Source of the DNA: an uncultured Prevotella sp. | GTDB taxonomy: Bacteria > Bacteroidota > Bacteroidia > Bacteroidales > Bacteroidaceae | Reading direction: 5' to 3' | Assembly (NCBI GenBank): GCA_900768785.1 | Contig: CAAGEG010000133.1 | Coordinates: forward strand, 1-13,196 | DNA length: 13,196 bases | In this document: in pieces, positions 6,968 through 13,196 of the stretch | How positions within the stretch are numbered: the first letter of the stretch is position 1 | Layout of the letters: each line of letters begins with the position of its first letter | The notes under the pieces: model-generated | What the model saw: the letters and a program-made list of their open reading frames with translations, nothing else | What the model was told of the DNA's origin: nothing | Database searches by the model: none | Made by a program: the position numbers and the translations under genes

Positions 6968-7939
6968 TCACCACGTAACCCAGCGGAAAATGCGAGAAAG
7001 TTCCTTGGCTTGTTGTGGCGTTACACTATCGCGCATAGTAAGATATAGCGAACATGGGTCAACCAAACCATTGGTGGCTAGTATGCCCGGGTCGTATCGC
7101 CACACTTGTATTTCCGAAGAGTGTTGCCCTTCTTCAGCTATTGAAATATCCATTGTTTTGTAATGCTCGCTTGTTGTAGCAACGACTTTACAACTTGGAT
7201 GGTCGTTTCCGTAAGCATGCTCTTTGTAGGCATCCTTGCCAGAACAATACACACCTTGCACGCCATAGAACGAATATCTTTTGCTGTAAACAGTTTTGAC
7301 GATTGGGTTAACCATTTTCCCCTTTACTGCATTCCATAGTTTTCGACCCGTTAAGAAGAAATGCATATACTTTGATGTGCGACCGTCTCGGCGAATTTCA
7401 ACAACACCTTTCGCTTCAAGTTCCTTTACAACTAATGATAATGTCTTAGGTGAATATCCGACCAACTTTGCAACTTGGCTCAATGCCATGCCGGCAAGCG
7501 ATTGTTTCACAAGGTGATATATTAGCACTACTTGCGCCGGAGTTGAAAAATTGTCACTAACCTCTGTATCCTTTAGATGTTTCTCTCGCAAAGATATAAA
7601 CATAGAAGGGATATGTAACTGTGTGCCGACAACGACAAAGTTTACTTGGTTGGCAACAAGCGTTTTTCGCAGTGCAAAATCTACTTTTGATAGCCACATT
7701 ATTACAATGTCGTTGTGAAAACGGCAAATCTTTTTGAAGTCAGATACCCACCTCTTACCTGTTACCTCTTTGTTTGCAGGTGTTGATACCAGTAGAGTCT
7801 GCTCACCATTTATGAATAGACTTTCCACTTTATATTTGCGGAAGCGTTCCGTATTCATTATCTCCGGACGAAATGTGTGATTAACAGGTTTTACACTAAA
7901 TCCGAGGATATCACTAATGTATGCTATTAGTTCTGTCAT
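6968..7939 (-). CDS. winged-helix regulator, homologue of the one at 2488, without partner
   Basis: A 323-residue protein homologous along its length to the regulator at 2488-3399. Shared blocks include FVVVGTQLHIPSMFIS against FIVGDKYAFIPSLCVN, PAQVVLIYHLV against SAQYILLYHLQ, the winged helix MALSQVAKLVGYSPKTLSLV against MSAKELAEFMPYKYPTIVKS, a VNPI against INPI after the wing, and the C-terminal QVWRYDPG...DPCSLYLTMRD against EIWKYPPI...DKLSVYLTLKD. The identity is modest, so the two have long been separate. The winged helix is at about residues 140-215. Unlike its homologue it has no nucleotidyltransferase overlapping or following its 3' end; the next gene downstream is AbiEi, more than 400 bases away. 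It may be an orphan antitoxin or a regulator. It starts at ATG 7939, about 40 bases after a -7 element on the minus strand. Confidence 0.75.
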   Translation of the reverse strand: MTELIAYISDILGFSVKPVNHTFRPEIMNTERFRKYKVESLFINGEQTLLVSTPANKEVTGKRWVSDFKKICRFHNDIVIMWLSKVDFALRKTLVANQVNFVVVGTQLHIPSMFISLREKHLKDTEVSDNFSTPAQVVLIYHLVKQSLAGMALSQVAKLVGYSPKTLSLVVKELEAKGVVEIRRDGRTSKYMHFFLTGRKLWNAVKGKMVNPIVKTVYSKRYSFYGVQGVYCSGKDAYKEHAYGNDHPSCKVVATTSEHYKTMDISIAEEGQHSSEIQVWRYDPGILATNGLVDPCSLYLTMRDSVTPQQAKELSRIFRWVTW

Positions 7940-7979
7940 GTCCGCATATTAAGGTAAAAACAACAAATATTGACTATAA

Positions 7980-7995
7980 TACCTTTGCAAAGATA
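7980..7995. promoter_or_regulatory. palindromic, back-to-back -7 elements
   Basis: TACCTTTG on the plus strand (7980-7987) directly abuts TATCTTTG on the minus strand (7995-7988), giving the perfect palindrome CTTTGCAAAG at 7983-7992. The minus copy is well placed for the regulator gene starting at 7939. A clear TTTG at -33 is missing on either side. The plus copy would read toward the HTH gene at 8210. Confidence 0.45.
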
Positions 7996-8062
7996 GCTAT
8001 TTTCATAAGAATATCATAATGCATTGATTTATAACATATAACAAAAGGTCAAAAACGTGTCT

Positions 8063-8093
8063 TTTAGAAAAGTTACTTTGAGAGATAACTTTG
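8063..8093 (+). promoter_or_regulatory. promoter of the HTH-DUF3987 operon
   Basis: TAACTTTG at 8086-8093 with a TTTA at 8063-8066, 19 bases upstream, fits the Bacteroidetes promoter. The palindrome CTTTTAGAAAAG at 8061-8072 covers the -33 region and could be an operator. The transcript would carry a leader of about 110 bases. Confidence 0.55.
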
Positions 8094-8161
8094 CAGTGCA
8101 TCAGTTAACGATGGACTGGCAGCGCTCACTGACCGAGAGCCGGAGTTATCGGATGTGACGC

Positions 8162-8209
8162 CCCGAGGTGAAGTTGAGAGCAAGCTTTAAGCGCTCGGGC
8201 ATCATTTTT
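8162..8209 (+). promoter_or_regulatory. leader hairpin with T-run before the HTH gene, possible attenuator
   Basis: CCCGAG at 8162-8167 pairs with CTCGGG at 8194-8199; a run of five T follows at about 8204-8209 directly before the ATG at 8210. The loop is 26 bases and itself partly self-complementary. The leader is more GC-rich than its surroundings. This could act as a leaky terminator or sequester the start, but the stem is short. Confidence 0.3.
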
Positions 8210-8563
8210 ATGCAAAACACAAATAATATAGATTTGATGGAATTGGCAAGGCGTTGTCCGAATGCCATTATCCAAATCAACATGGGTGACCTGTGCGAGT
8301 TTGCACATCAACTGATCAACAACGCTACCGAGGTAGCACAACTCAATCTAGAGCGTGCCGACCTCTCAAAAGAACTGCTCACCATTGACGAAGTGGTGTC
8401 GATGCTCAAAGTGTCTAAGATGACGCTTTGGCGTTGGGATAAAAACGGTCTGCTTACCAAAGTAGACGTGGGTGGCGTGCGCCGTTACCACCGCAGTGAG
8501 GTCGAGGCACTTGTTGCACAACGTTCGTCTAATCGCAAAAACTCGTTAAGCCATGGCAGATAA
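8210..8563 (+). CDS. excisionase-like helix-turn-helix protein
   Basis: A 117-residue DNA-binding protein with a MerR/excisionase-type HTH (HTH_17) in the C-terminal half: LLTIDEVVSMLKVSKMTLWR, then WDKNGLL, a GGVRRYHRSEVEALV wing and recognition region. The first ~60 residues (MELARRCPNAIIQINMGDL...LINNATEVAQLNLERADL) are a helical lead-in common in Bacteroidetes mobile-element HTH proteins. ATG 8210 is preferred to the in-frame GTG at 8168 because the latter falls in a hairpin-forming leader. It overlaps the next gene by 11 bases. Proteins of this type sit before DUF3987 genes in Bacteroides mobilizable transposons, where they assist excision or regulate the module. The specific role here is inferred from that order. 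Confidence 0.8.
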   Translation: MQNTNNIDLMELARRCPNAIIQINMGDLCEFAHQLINNATEVAQLNLERADLSKELLTIDEVVSMLKVSKMTLWRWDKNGLLTKVDVGGVRRYHRSEVEALVAQRSSNRKNSLSHGR

Positions 8564-9938
8564 CGAAAAAACAACCATCAAGTTAGATGGCAAGGTGTCT
8601 CTCAATGCCGGTGTTGAGTTGCCGATTGATGGACTACCTGCTTCCATTCAACGATACATCGAAGCGGTCTGCGAGGTGTATCACTGTCCGCAAGAGTTCG
8701 TCACAACTGCAGTCCTCACCACTGCATCAACCGCAGTCGGCAAGAAAATCCATATCTCCGAAGGCAAGTACAAAAATATGCTTGTACTATGGTTCATTCT
8801 TGTTGCACGTAGCGGTTCCAATAAGTCGTATCCGATAAAACTGGTTACTCAACCTTTGCGTGAGTTGGACTATAAACTCTACCAGAGGTTTATGGAACAA
8901 CTCAAGGAGTACAAGTCGGTACCTGCAAAGGAGCGAACCGGAGACGAACCGAAGTGTCGTGCCATAGTTGTTGATGACTGTACAGATGAGCGACGCAATG
9001 AAATAATGCTGCTCAATAGCGAGTCTGCCAAAACACGAGATGACTATGAGCGGCAAGACTGTCAGCGTGGCGCAGTGGGGATCTTTCCCGAAGTAAAAGG
9101 CATGTTTGATTCTCGCAACATGTATCAAAACGGTGGCACTATCGGAATCTCTCGTCTGCTGTTGCTTTATGACGGTACGGATATAAAGGTAGACCGCAAA
9201 GGCGGGCCTACGATGTCCATTCTCAATCCGTTCTTCAACATTATCGGCGACTTGCAGACCGAACTACTCAGAGCCACATTCGGTAGCGAACTGTTTATGA
9301 CCAACGGACTAAACCAGCGTTTTCTGTTTTGTCTTGCGGAAAACATAGAGTATCCCAAGCGCAGCCATGAGCGGTTGTCGTATGAGATAACCAACCAATG
9401 GCATCAGACCGTCAACCTGTTGTATGAGGGTATCTATCATGCGCCCAATGGGGAACACCGAACACTCTTCCGCAACTCAGATGGCGAAATCATTCTGAGC
9501 GAAGGTGCTGACCGCCTTTATGATGAGTATTACAATTTTCTCCAAGAAAAGAAAGCATCTGTATCAACGGGCTACGAAGCATCAATCTACAGTAAATTGC
9601 AGATACAGGTGCTACGCTATGCAGGCGTGGTTCATGCGCTTGAGGTTGCCGAAGAAAAAGGTGAACGAACAGACTACAATATCGTGCGAGAAAGCACAAT
9701 GGAGTATGCAATCCGTTGTATGTCATACTTTGAGGCAATGGCAAAGCGAGTATATAACATACTAACCGAAGGTGGTGCGCCGATAAAGTTTACCGGCATA
9801 CTGACCAAAGGAGATGCCATTCGTTCGCTGTGCAGATTTTATCCGCAAGTGAACCGAAACAAGCTCGCCACAGCCATTGGTGTATCGCCTGCATACATCT
9901 CAAAAGAGCTGAAAACCGAGGTTAAGGTTAACAGTTAG
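8553..9938 (+). CDS. DUF3987 family P-loop protein, likely helicase/primase-associated
   Basis: A 461-residue protein of the DUF3987 type. It has the characteristic beginning (GLPASIQRYIEAVCEVYHCPQEFV...TAVLTTASTAVGKKI), then a Walker-A-like loop at about residues 86-92 (ARSGSNKSYPIK, with Gly88, Lys91 and Ser92), and an acidic GIFPEVKGMFDS block at about residues 170-190 that may be the Walker B region, followed by NPFFNIIGDLQTELL. The C-terminus (NRNKLATAIGVSPAYISKEL) looks like a small HTH. Such proteins are found in Bacteroides mobilizable elements with an HTH protein and a BT4734-like protein and are thought to help replicate the excised circle; the biochemical activity is not established. 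It starts inside the HTH gene (8553), so the two are co-translated. The last codons form one arm of a large inverted repeat. Confidence 0.85.
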   Translation: MADNEKTTIKLDGKVSLNAGVELPIDGLPASIQRYIEAVCEVYHCPQEFVTTAVLTTASTAVGKKIHISEGKYKNMLVLWFILVARSGSNKSYPIKLVTQPLRELDYKLYQRFMEQLKEYKSVPAKERTGDEPKCRAIVVDDCTDERRNEIMLLNSESAKTRDDYERQDCQRGAVGIFPEVKGMFDSRNMYQNGGTIGISRLLLLYDGTDIKVDRKGGPTMSILNPFFNIIGDLQTELLRATFGSELFMTNGLNQRFLFCLAENIEYPKRSHERLSYEITNQWHQTVNLLYEGIYHAPNGEHRTLFRNSDGEIILSEGADRLYDEYYNFLQEKKASVSTGYEASIYSKLQIQVLRYAGVVHALEVAEEKGERTDYNIVRESTMEYAIRCMSYFEAMAKRVYNILTEGGAPIKFTGILTKGDAIRSLCRFYPQVNRNKLATAIGVSPAYISKELKTEVKVNS

Positions 9939-10092
9939 TCTAACCTACTATCATTCAACACATAAAGCATTAACAGGGTGTTAACCTTGAGTGCCTAAAA
10001 CCAACAAATCAAAATGACCGACAGGTTAACACCTTATTGATGCTTTTCTCGCTATAATTCAGTGCTTTACACTACAAATTAACCTTAACCTC
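9918..10092. repeat. 175-bp concentric inverted-repeat region, candidate origin or control site
   Basis: Two inverted repeats share one axis at position 10005. The outer arms are a perfect 14-bp pair: GAGGTTAAGGTTAA at 9918-9931 and TTAACCTTAACCTC at 10079-10092. The inner arms, 9964-9987 and 10023-10046, match at 21 of 24 positions with a 35-base centre. The hexamer GGTTAA or its complement occurs six times: 9920, 9926, 9981, 10024, 10079 and 10085. The left outer arm lies within the last codons of the DUF3987 gene; the right one ends 22 bases before the next ATG. Repeats of this kind between two replication-type genes suggest an origin, an initiator or repressor binding array, or a large RNA hairpin. 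No promoter consensus was found inside. Confidence 0.75.
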
Positions 10093-10114
10093 AATTTTTG
10101 AAATAAAAATCACA

Positions 10115-10990
10115 ATGAAGAATTTTCATGATATAGAAATAACCGTTTATCGTGGTGTCAGAGATACCACAGGTTACAAGTCTACATTGTTCAATTTTCT
10201 TGAAAATGTGGATATAGATGCAATAAAGGAACTGCGAGCAACCACCGATTCAGAGCGACGACGAGAGATAAAACTCTCGCTTCCGCAAGCAACAATCAGC
10301 GGTGTCTTTGCACCAAGTCGGTCAGCGGAAAACCTTGTAAAGCATAGCGGACTCATCTGTATAGATGTTGACCGCAAAGATAACGAGCATATCGTCAACT
10401 TTGATACACTAATCAACGATGTCTTTCGCCATATCCAAGAGGTGGCGTATGCAGCGCACTCCGTAAGTGGTAACGGCTATTTCTTGATAATACCGCTGAA
10501 ATATCCCCATCGCCATAAAGAGCAGTTTCAGATGCTTGTTCGTCTCTTTGCCGAATACGGTATTGTGGTGGACAAAGCATGTGGCGATGTGTGCAGATTG
10601 CGGTGTCAAAGTTTTGATTTACGCCAGTATATCAATATGGATGCCAAGTCATTTGCAGGTGTCTATAATGAGCCCAAGCAAAACAAGTGCTACAACTTCA
10701 TAGCAACAGGCGATGAAGAAGAAAAGGTGGCTCAACTTTGCCGACAGATAGCCGCAAGACGTATAGACCTGACTGCCAACTATGATGATTGGGTGAAAAT
10801 CGGTATGGCATTATCCTCACTCGGCGAAAGCGGACGCCAATGGTTTCACCTTTGCAGTCAGCAAAATCCGAAGTATCGTGCCGATGAGTGTGACCGCAAA
10901 TTCACATCGTTTCTGCGAGGCTCGCATCGAATAACTCTCGGCACATTCTTTCATTTGTGCCGACAAGCAGGTATCACATTGCAAACCTAA
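10115..10990 (+). CDS. BT4734-like/primase-type protein with PriCT-2 domain
   Basis: A 291-residue protein. The N-terminal ~190 residues match the BT4734/BF3469-like (VirE N-terminal) domain: ATISGVFAPSRSAENL, LICIDVDRKDN with Asp84 and Asp86 as an acidic pair, VSGNGYFLIIPL at residues 117-128, and RLRCQSFD near residue 161. This arrangement resembles the catalytic core of archaeo-eukaryotic-type primases. Residues ~205-288 (IDLTANYDDWVKIGMALSSL, GRQWFHLCSQQNPKY, FTSFLRGSHRITLGTFFHLC) are a primase C-terminal domain of the PriCT-2 type. It would plausibly prime replication of the excised element together with the DUF3987 protein. Many relatives are longer through fusion to a helicase; here the two functions are separate genes. 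It starts 22 bases after a concentric inverted repeat and is followed by a strong hairpin. Primase activity is inferred. Confidence 0.8.
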   Translation: MKNFHDIEITVYRGVRDTTGYKSTLFNFLENVDIDAIKELRATTDSERRREIKLSLPQATISGVFAPSRSAENLVKHSGLICIDVDRKDNEHIVNFDTLINDVFRHIQEVAYAAHSVSGNGYFLIIPLKYPHRHKEQFQMLVRLFAEYGIVVDKACGDVCRLRCQSFDLRQYINMDAKSFAGVYNEPKQNKCYNFIATGDEEEKVAQLCRQIAARRIDLTANYDDWVKIGMALSSLGESGRQWFHLCSQQNPKYRADECDRKFTSFLRGSHRITLGTFFHLCRQAGITLQT

Positions 10991-11077
10991 AAATTAGCGT
11001 TTCAAGTAATATCGTAAAAATCTAAACTGAAAAATTTGCACCGAAAACGAAAATAACATCTCACCGATAACTAATAA

Positions 11078-11117
11078 CAGCGGATAACGTCAGTAGCAAA
11101 ACCGATGTTATCCGCTG
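11078..11117. terminator. strong hairpin after the primase-type gene
   Basis: Arms 11078-11093 and 11102-11117 match at 14 of 16 positions; the core CAGCGGATAAC/GTTATCCGCTG is perfect over 11 bp. The loop is 8 bases. Only a short ACTTTTC follows, so termination would be weak; the hairpin may instead belong to a transfer origin together with the next two hairpins. Confidence 0.5.
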
Positions 11118-11136
11118 AAACTTTTCGAGAAATTGT

Positions 11137-11155
11137 ATTTCAGAAGTACTGAAAT
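11137..11155. repeat. 7-bp inverted repeat
   Basis: ATTTCAG at 11137-11143 and CTGAAAT at 11149-11155 around a 5-base loop. It is the second of three inverted repeats in this intergenic region. Confidence 0.5.
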
Positions 11156-11195
11156 CGTAAAGTCTTCGCTGATAGTCACTATTGAATATCAGTGA

Positions 11196-11500
11196 GTTAT
11201 CCACTACGGAACCCGTGGTTCCGTTAACTGCTATGCAGCCCCCATCGCCCTCAAAGTCGGCATCTCTAACCTCTCGATTTTCGGAGCGTTATATGCAGAA
11301 GCCACCGCCAACCACCGAGCCGATTGGGCGGTCAAACGCTCGTCGTGCGTGTGAGTTGGAGCGAAGCGATTATCGCTTTGCGCTTGCGGAGCAAGAAACC
11401 ACCGCACGACACCTATTGCAATGGCGATGGGCGGTGATGACGTGGTTGCGCAGTTAATCGATGGCCATCGGCTTAACACAACGTAAGGCAAATAAAACCC
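11196..11500. other. GC-rich patch with remnant reading frames, possible mobilization relic
   Basis: This patch is clearly richer in GC than its neighbours and several frames are open on both strands, including 11182-11457 (+) and 11231-11491 (-), with no recognisable domain. The plus frame at 11196-11354 reads HYGTRGSVNCYAAPIALKVG, then ISNLSIFGALYAEATANHR, stops at a TGA and continues after it to PIAMAMGGDDVVAQLIDGHR and a TAA near 11485; it lacks a start codon. The look is of conserved but non-functional or non-coding mobile-element DNA. No relaxase or mobilization gene is present in the window. I do not assign a protein. Confidence 0.35.
11206..11224. repeat. perfect 8-bp hairpin, candidate oriT-like element
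   Basis: ACGGAACC at 11206-11213 pairs with GGTTCCGT at 11217-11224 around a 3-base loop. It lies at the start of the GC-rich patch. A short perfect hairpin in a relaxase-free intergenic region fits a transfer origin recognised in trans, but no nick site can be named. Confidence 0.45.
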
Positions 11501-11559
11501 GAGTGAACCTAAGCAAATGGATTGACGATGTTGACGACATATTAGGAATAAAGAGATAA
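11461..11559 (+). CDS. possible 32-residue small protein
   Basis: An ATG-started frame reading MAIGLTQRKANKTRVNLSKW then IDDVDDILGIKR to a TAA. It is basic first and acidic later. No promoter or ribosome binding site stands out, and no family is recognised. It could equally be the tail of a degraded gene, since the same frame is open upstream of the TAA at 11455-11457. Confidence 0.2.
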   Translation: MAIGLTQRKANKTRVNLSKWIDDVDDILGIKR

Positions 11560-11580
11560 CATCTCCGATGGGATATTTAT

Positions 11581-11663
11581 AGCCAAGTCCTTTAATGGGA
11601 ATACGTCAATTACTTTAATGTCATTTTGCCGAATGCTTTAATAAAGTAAAGCCAAATCCTTTA
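11581..11663 (+). repeat. direct repeats upstream of the ATPase gene
   Basis: AGCCAAGTCCTTTA at 11581-11594 recurs as AGCCAAATCCTTTA at 11650-11663, one mismatch in 14. CTTTAAT occurs two more times between them (about 11613 and 11636). The right copy ends in the -33 region of the ATPase promoter, so the array may bind a regulator. Confidence 0.5.
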
Positions 11664-11690
11664 TCAATTCCATAAAAAGTCGTATCTTTG
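11660..11690 (+). promoter_or_regulatory. promoter of the DUF4143 ATPase gene
   Basis: TATCTTTG at 11683-11690 is a perfect -7 element; TTTA at 11660-11663, 19 bases upstream, is the -33 candidate. Transcription would begin near 11697, giving a very short leader and choosing the ATG at 11710 over the TTG at 11701. Confidence 0.65.
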
Positions 11691-11709
11691 CAAAAATAAG
11701 TTGACAGAC

Positions 11710-12978
11710 ATGGAAATCAAGAATTATAGACCGAGAGTGTTAGACACTCTTATAGAGCAAAGATTAAATACATCCGGAGCACTTCTTATTGAAGGACCTA
11801 AATGGTGCGGCAAAACATGGGCTGCACGTCATATCGCAAATAGTGAGGTTGACTTGCAAGACCCGGATAAACGAGCCGGGTATCTGAATATGGCAGATAC
11901 AATGCCGTCATTTCTCCTTCAGGGTGCCAAGCCTCGTCTTATCGACGAATGGCAAGAAGCTCCTCAACTTTGGGATGCGATAAGATATGACGTCGACAAG
12001 ACCGGCGAATGGGGACAGTATCTTCTTACAGGCAGTGCAACTCCGCAAGACCAAAATCGTCCAAGACACTCCGGCACGGGCAGAATCTCTCGGGTGCTAA
12101 TGAGACCGATGTCGCTATATGAGTCGGGAGAATCAAATGGAACGGTATCTATTTCTGAATTATTTCGCAATCCCACAGCAATAGCAGCCGAAGGAAAATT
12201 GGATATTCCGGCTATAGCGAATGCTATTTGCCGTGGCGGATGGCCGGAAGCAGTAGTCAAAGCCACAACTTCTGAATTGGTCGCACGAAATTATCTAAGC
12301 GCTGTAACCAATCAAGACATACAAAGGCTTGACGGCGTAGACCGTGATCCGGTAAGAGTAAAACTATTTTTACGCTCTTACGCAAGAAACATTTCTACCT
12401 TAGCATCATTAGCCACAATTCAGAAAGATGTACAATCTAACGATACAACATTTTCTGAAGTTACGCTTTATAGTTATCTACAAGCACTTAGGAGAATGTA
12501 TTTGATAGAAGATGTGCAGGCATGGAAGCCTTCATTGCGCTCCAAATCAGCAATAAGAACTTCAGACAAGCGACAATTTGTTGACCCCTCTATTGCGGTG
12601 GCTGCAGTTGGTGGAGACAAAGACTATATACTAAATGACTTTGAGTACTTTGGTTTCTTGTTTGAATCTCTTGTTACCCGCGACTTGAGGATATACACCC
12701 AAACAATCGATGGTGAAATTTTCCATTATCGCGACAAAGATAATCTGGAAGCCGACTTAATCATACGACTGCACAACGGACAATGGGCGCCGGTAGAAGT
12801 CAAACTTGGAAGCAAAGAGATTGAGGACGGAGCCAAGCATCTTCTCACTCTTGAGCAGAAGGTAGACACAACTGTAGTTGGTAAACCGACGTTTAAGATG
12901 GTTGTAACAGGTGGACAGTTTGCATATCAACGTCCAGACGGAGTATATGTAGTTCCATTATCATGTCTTCGTCCGTAA
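11710..12978 (+). CDS. AAA-type ATPase with DUF4143 domain
   Basis: A 422-residue protein (MEIKNYRPRVLDTL) of the AAA_14/DUF4143 family. The Walker A loop is GPKWCGKT at about residues 29-36, the Walker B LIDEWQEAP at about 77-85, and a sensor-like YLLTGSATP follows at about 104-112. GRISRVLMRPMSLYE continues the ATPase core. The C-terminal DUF4143 part (about 205-395) has EADLIIRL and PVEVKLGS, a D(x)nExK pattern (Asp349, Glu363, Lys365) like a PD-(D/E)XK nuclease core. Members are common in Bacteroidales as single-gene accessory units; their function is unknown, with toxin-antitoxin or defence roles proposed only from context. It has its own promoter and is followed by an intrinsic terminator, so it is a one-gene unit. 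Its length is normal for the family. Confidence 0.9.
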   Translation: MEIKNYRPRVLDTLIEQRLNTSGALLIEGPKWCGKTWAARHIANSEVDLQDPDKRAGYLNMADTMPSFLLQGAKPRLIDEWQEAPQLWDAIRYDVDKTGEWGQYLLTGSATPQDQNRPRHSGTGRISRVLMRPMSLYESGESNGTVSISELFRNPTAIAAEGKLDIPAIANAICRGGWPEAVVKATTSELVARNYLSAVTNQDIQRLDGVDRDPVRVKLFLRSYARNISTLASLATIQKDVQSNDTTFSEVTLYSYLQALRRMYLIEDVQAWKPSLRSKSAIRTSDKRQFVDPSIAVAAVGGDKDYILNDFEYFGFLFESLVTRDLRIYTQTIDGEIFHYRDKDNLEADLIIRLHNGQWAPVEVKLGSKEIEDGAKHLLTLEQKVDTTVVGKPTFKMVVTGGQFAYQRPDGVYVVPLSCLRP

Positions 12979-13044
12979 TGGCGACCTAATTCCATAACAA
13001 CGCAAAAATAGTCACAAAAAACACACTCGAATATCATTTGCCTT

Positions 13045-13083
13045 AAAAATCCTTAGACGCAAGTTTGAGGATTTTTACTTTTA
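13045..13083 (+). terminator. intrinsic terminator downstream of the ATPase gene
   Basis: AAAAATCCT at 13045-13053 pairs perfectly with AGGATTTTT at 13068-13076, and the stem can extend inward with wobble pairs. ACTTTTA follows. The A-rich/T-rich stem is symmetrical, so it may end transcription from both sides. A group II intron begins directly after it. Confidence 0.7.
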
Positions 13084-13196
13084 GTTCGCCCGACATGGGC
13101 ATAATCTAATGGGTGAAAGTCCCGAGCGCGCCCCGATAGCGGGAAGCGCATAGTCCGAGGCAACGGTGTCCACCGCGAGGGGAATCGGAAGGAAGC
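13084..13196 (+). ncRNA. 5' part of a group II intron (domain I), cut by the window edge
   Basis: The sequence from 13084 begins GTTCGCCCGACATGGGC and contains GGGTGAAAGTCCC, CCCGATAGCGGG, CGGTGTCCACCG and a GGAATCGGAAGGAAGC end. These are the recurring paired blocks of domain I in bacterial group II introns, whose 5' end is usually GTGCG-like. The GC content jumps here. The boundary lies seven bases after a terminator stem, the insertion site preferred by class C introns. The intron-encoded reverse transcriptase and the 3' end would be outside the window. The family call rests on remembered motifs; the subclass on location only. Confidence 0.75.

Noticed and set aside
6791..7048. 85-codon plus-strand frame with T-K-A repeats
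   Set aside because: Its second half is antisense to the end of the lone regulator gene, no promoter precedes it, and no domain is visible; kept only as a repeat note.
11231..11491. 86-codon minus-strand frame in the GC-rich patch
   Set aside because: GC-rich DNA opens several frames at once here; nothing favours this one and no start signal or domain is seen.

Overview
The window looks like Bacteroidales DNA (gut Bacteroides/Prevotella/Muribaculaceae type). Several genes are preceded by the Bacteroidetes promoter form TTTG-N19/20-TAnnTTTG instead of -35/-10 boxes. There are no strong Shine-Dalgarno sequences. The gene families present (Bacteroidetes tyrosine integrase, DUF3987 protein, BT4734-like primase-type protein, DUF6712-like phage protein) are typical of that order. 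The genus cannot be fixed from the sequence.

Layout: (1) Bases 1-~850, minus strand, are the end of a phage-type structural module: a DUF6712-like gene running off the left edge, and the 3' part of a portal-like gene whose 5' part is missing. (2) An integrative element seems to begin there. An intact tyrosine recombinase (1047-2405) reads away from the broken phage gene. (3) Accessory cargo follows. A plus-strand, tightly overlapping three-gene unit encodes a winged-helix regulator, a nucleotidyltransferase and a metallophosphoesterase (2488-4924), with a palindrome lying on its promoter. It ends at a fragment of a second, diverged integrase C-terminus (~4976-5132). Then come minus-strand genes: an AbiEi/AbiEii-type IV toxin-antitoxin pair (5101-6551) and an unpaired homologue of the winged-helix regulator (6968-7939). 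(4) A mobile-element maintenance module reads on the plus strand: excisionase-like HTH protein (8210-8563), DUF3987 P-loop protein (8553-9938) and BT4734-like/PriCT-2 protein (10115-10990). Between the last two genes is a 175-bp region of concentric inverted repeats. (5) Bases 10991-11709 are gene-poor, with three hairpins followed by a GC-rich patch and no relaxase gene. (6) An AAA/DUF4143 ATPase (11710-12978) has its own promoter, and is followed by an intrinsic-terminator hairpin and the 5' end of a group II intron that runs off the right edge.

Together this reads as a mobilizable or integrative element nested in a prophage-like gene. It carries at least one recognised toxin-antitoxin system (AbiE) and one less familiar three-gene unit in which a nucleotidyltransferase is fused by operon overlap to a regulator and a phosphoesterase. 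That triad, its operator, and the concentric repeat between the two replication-type genes are the most interesting content. All function calls come from motifs read by eye; no database search was run.
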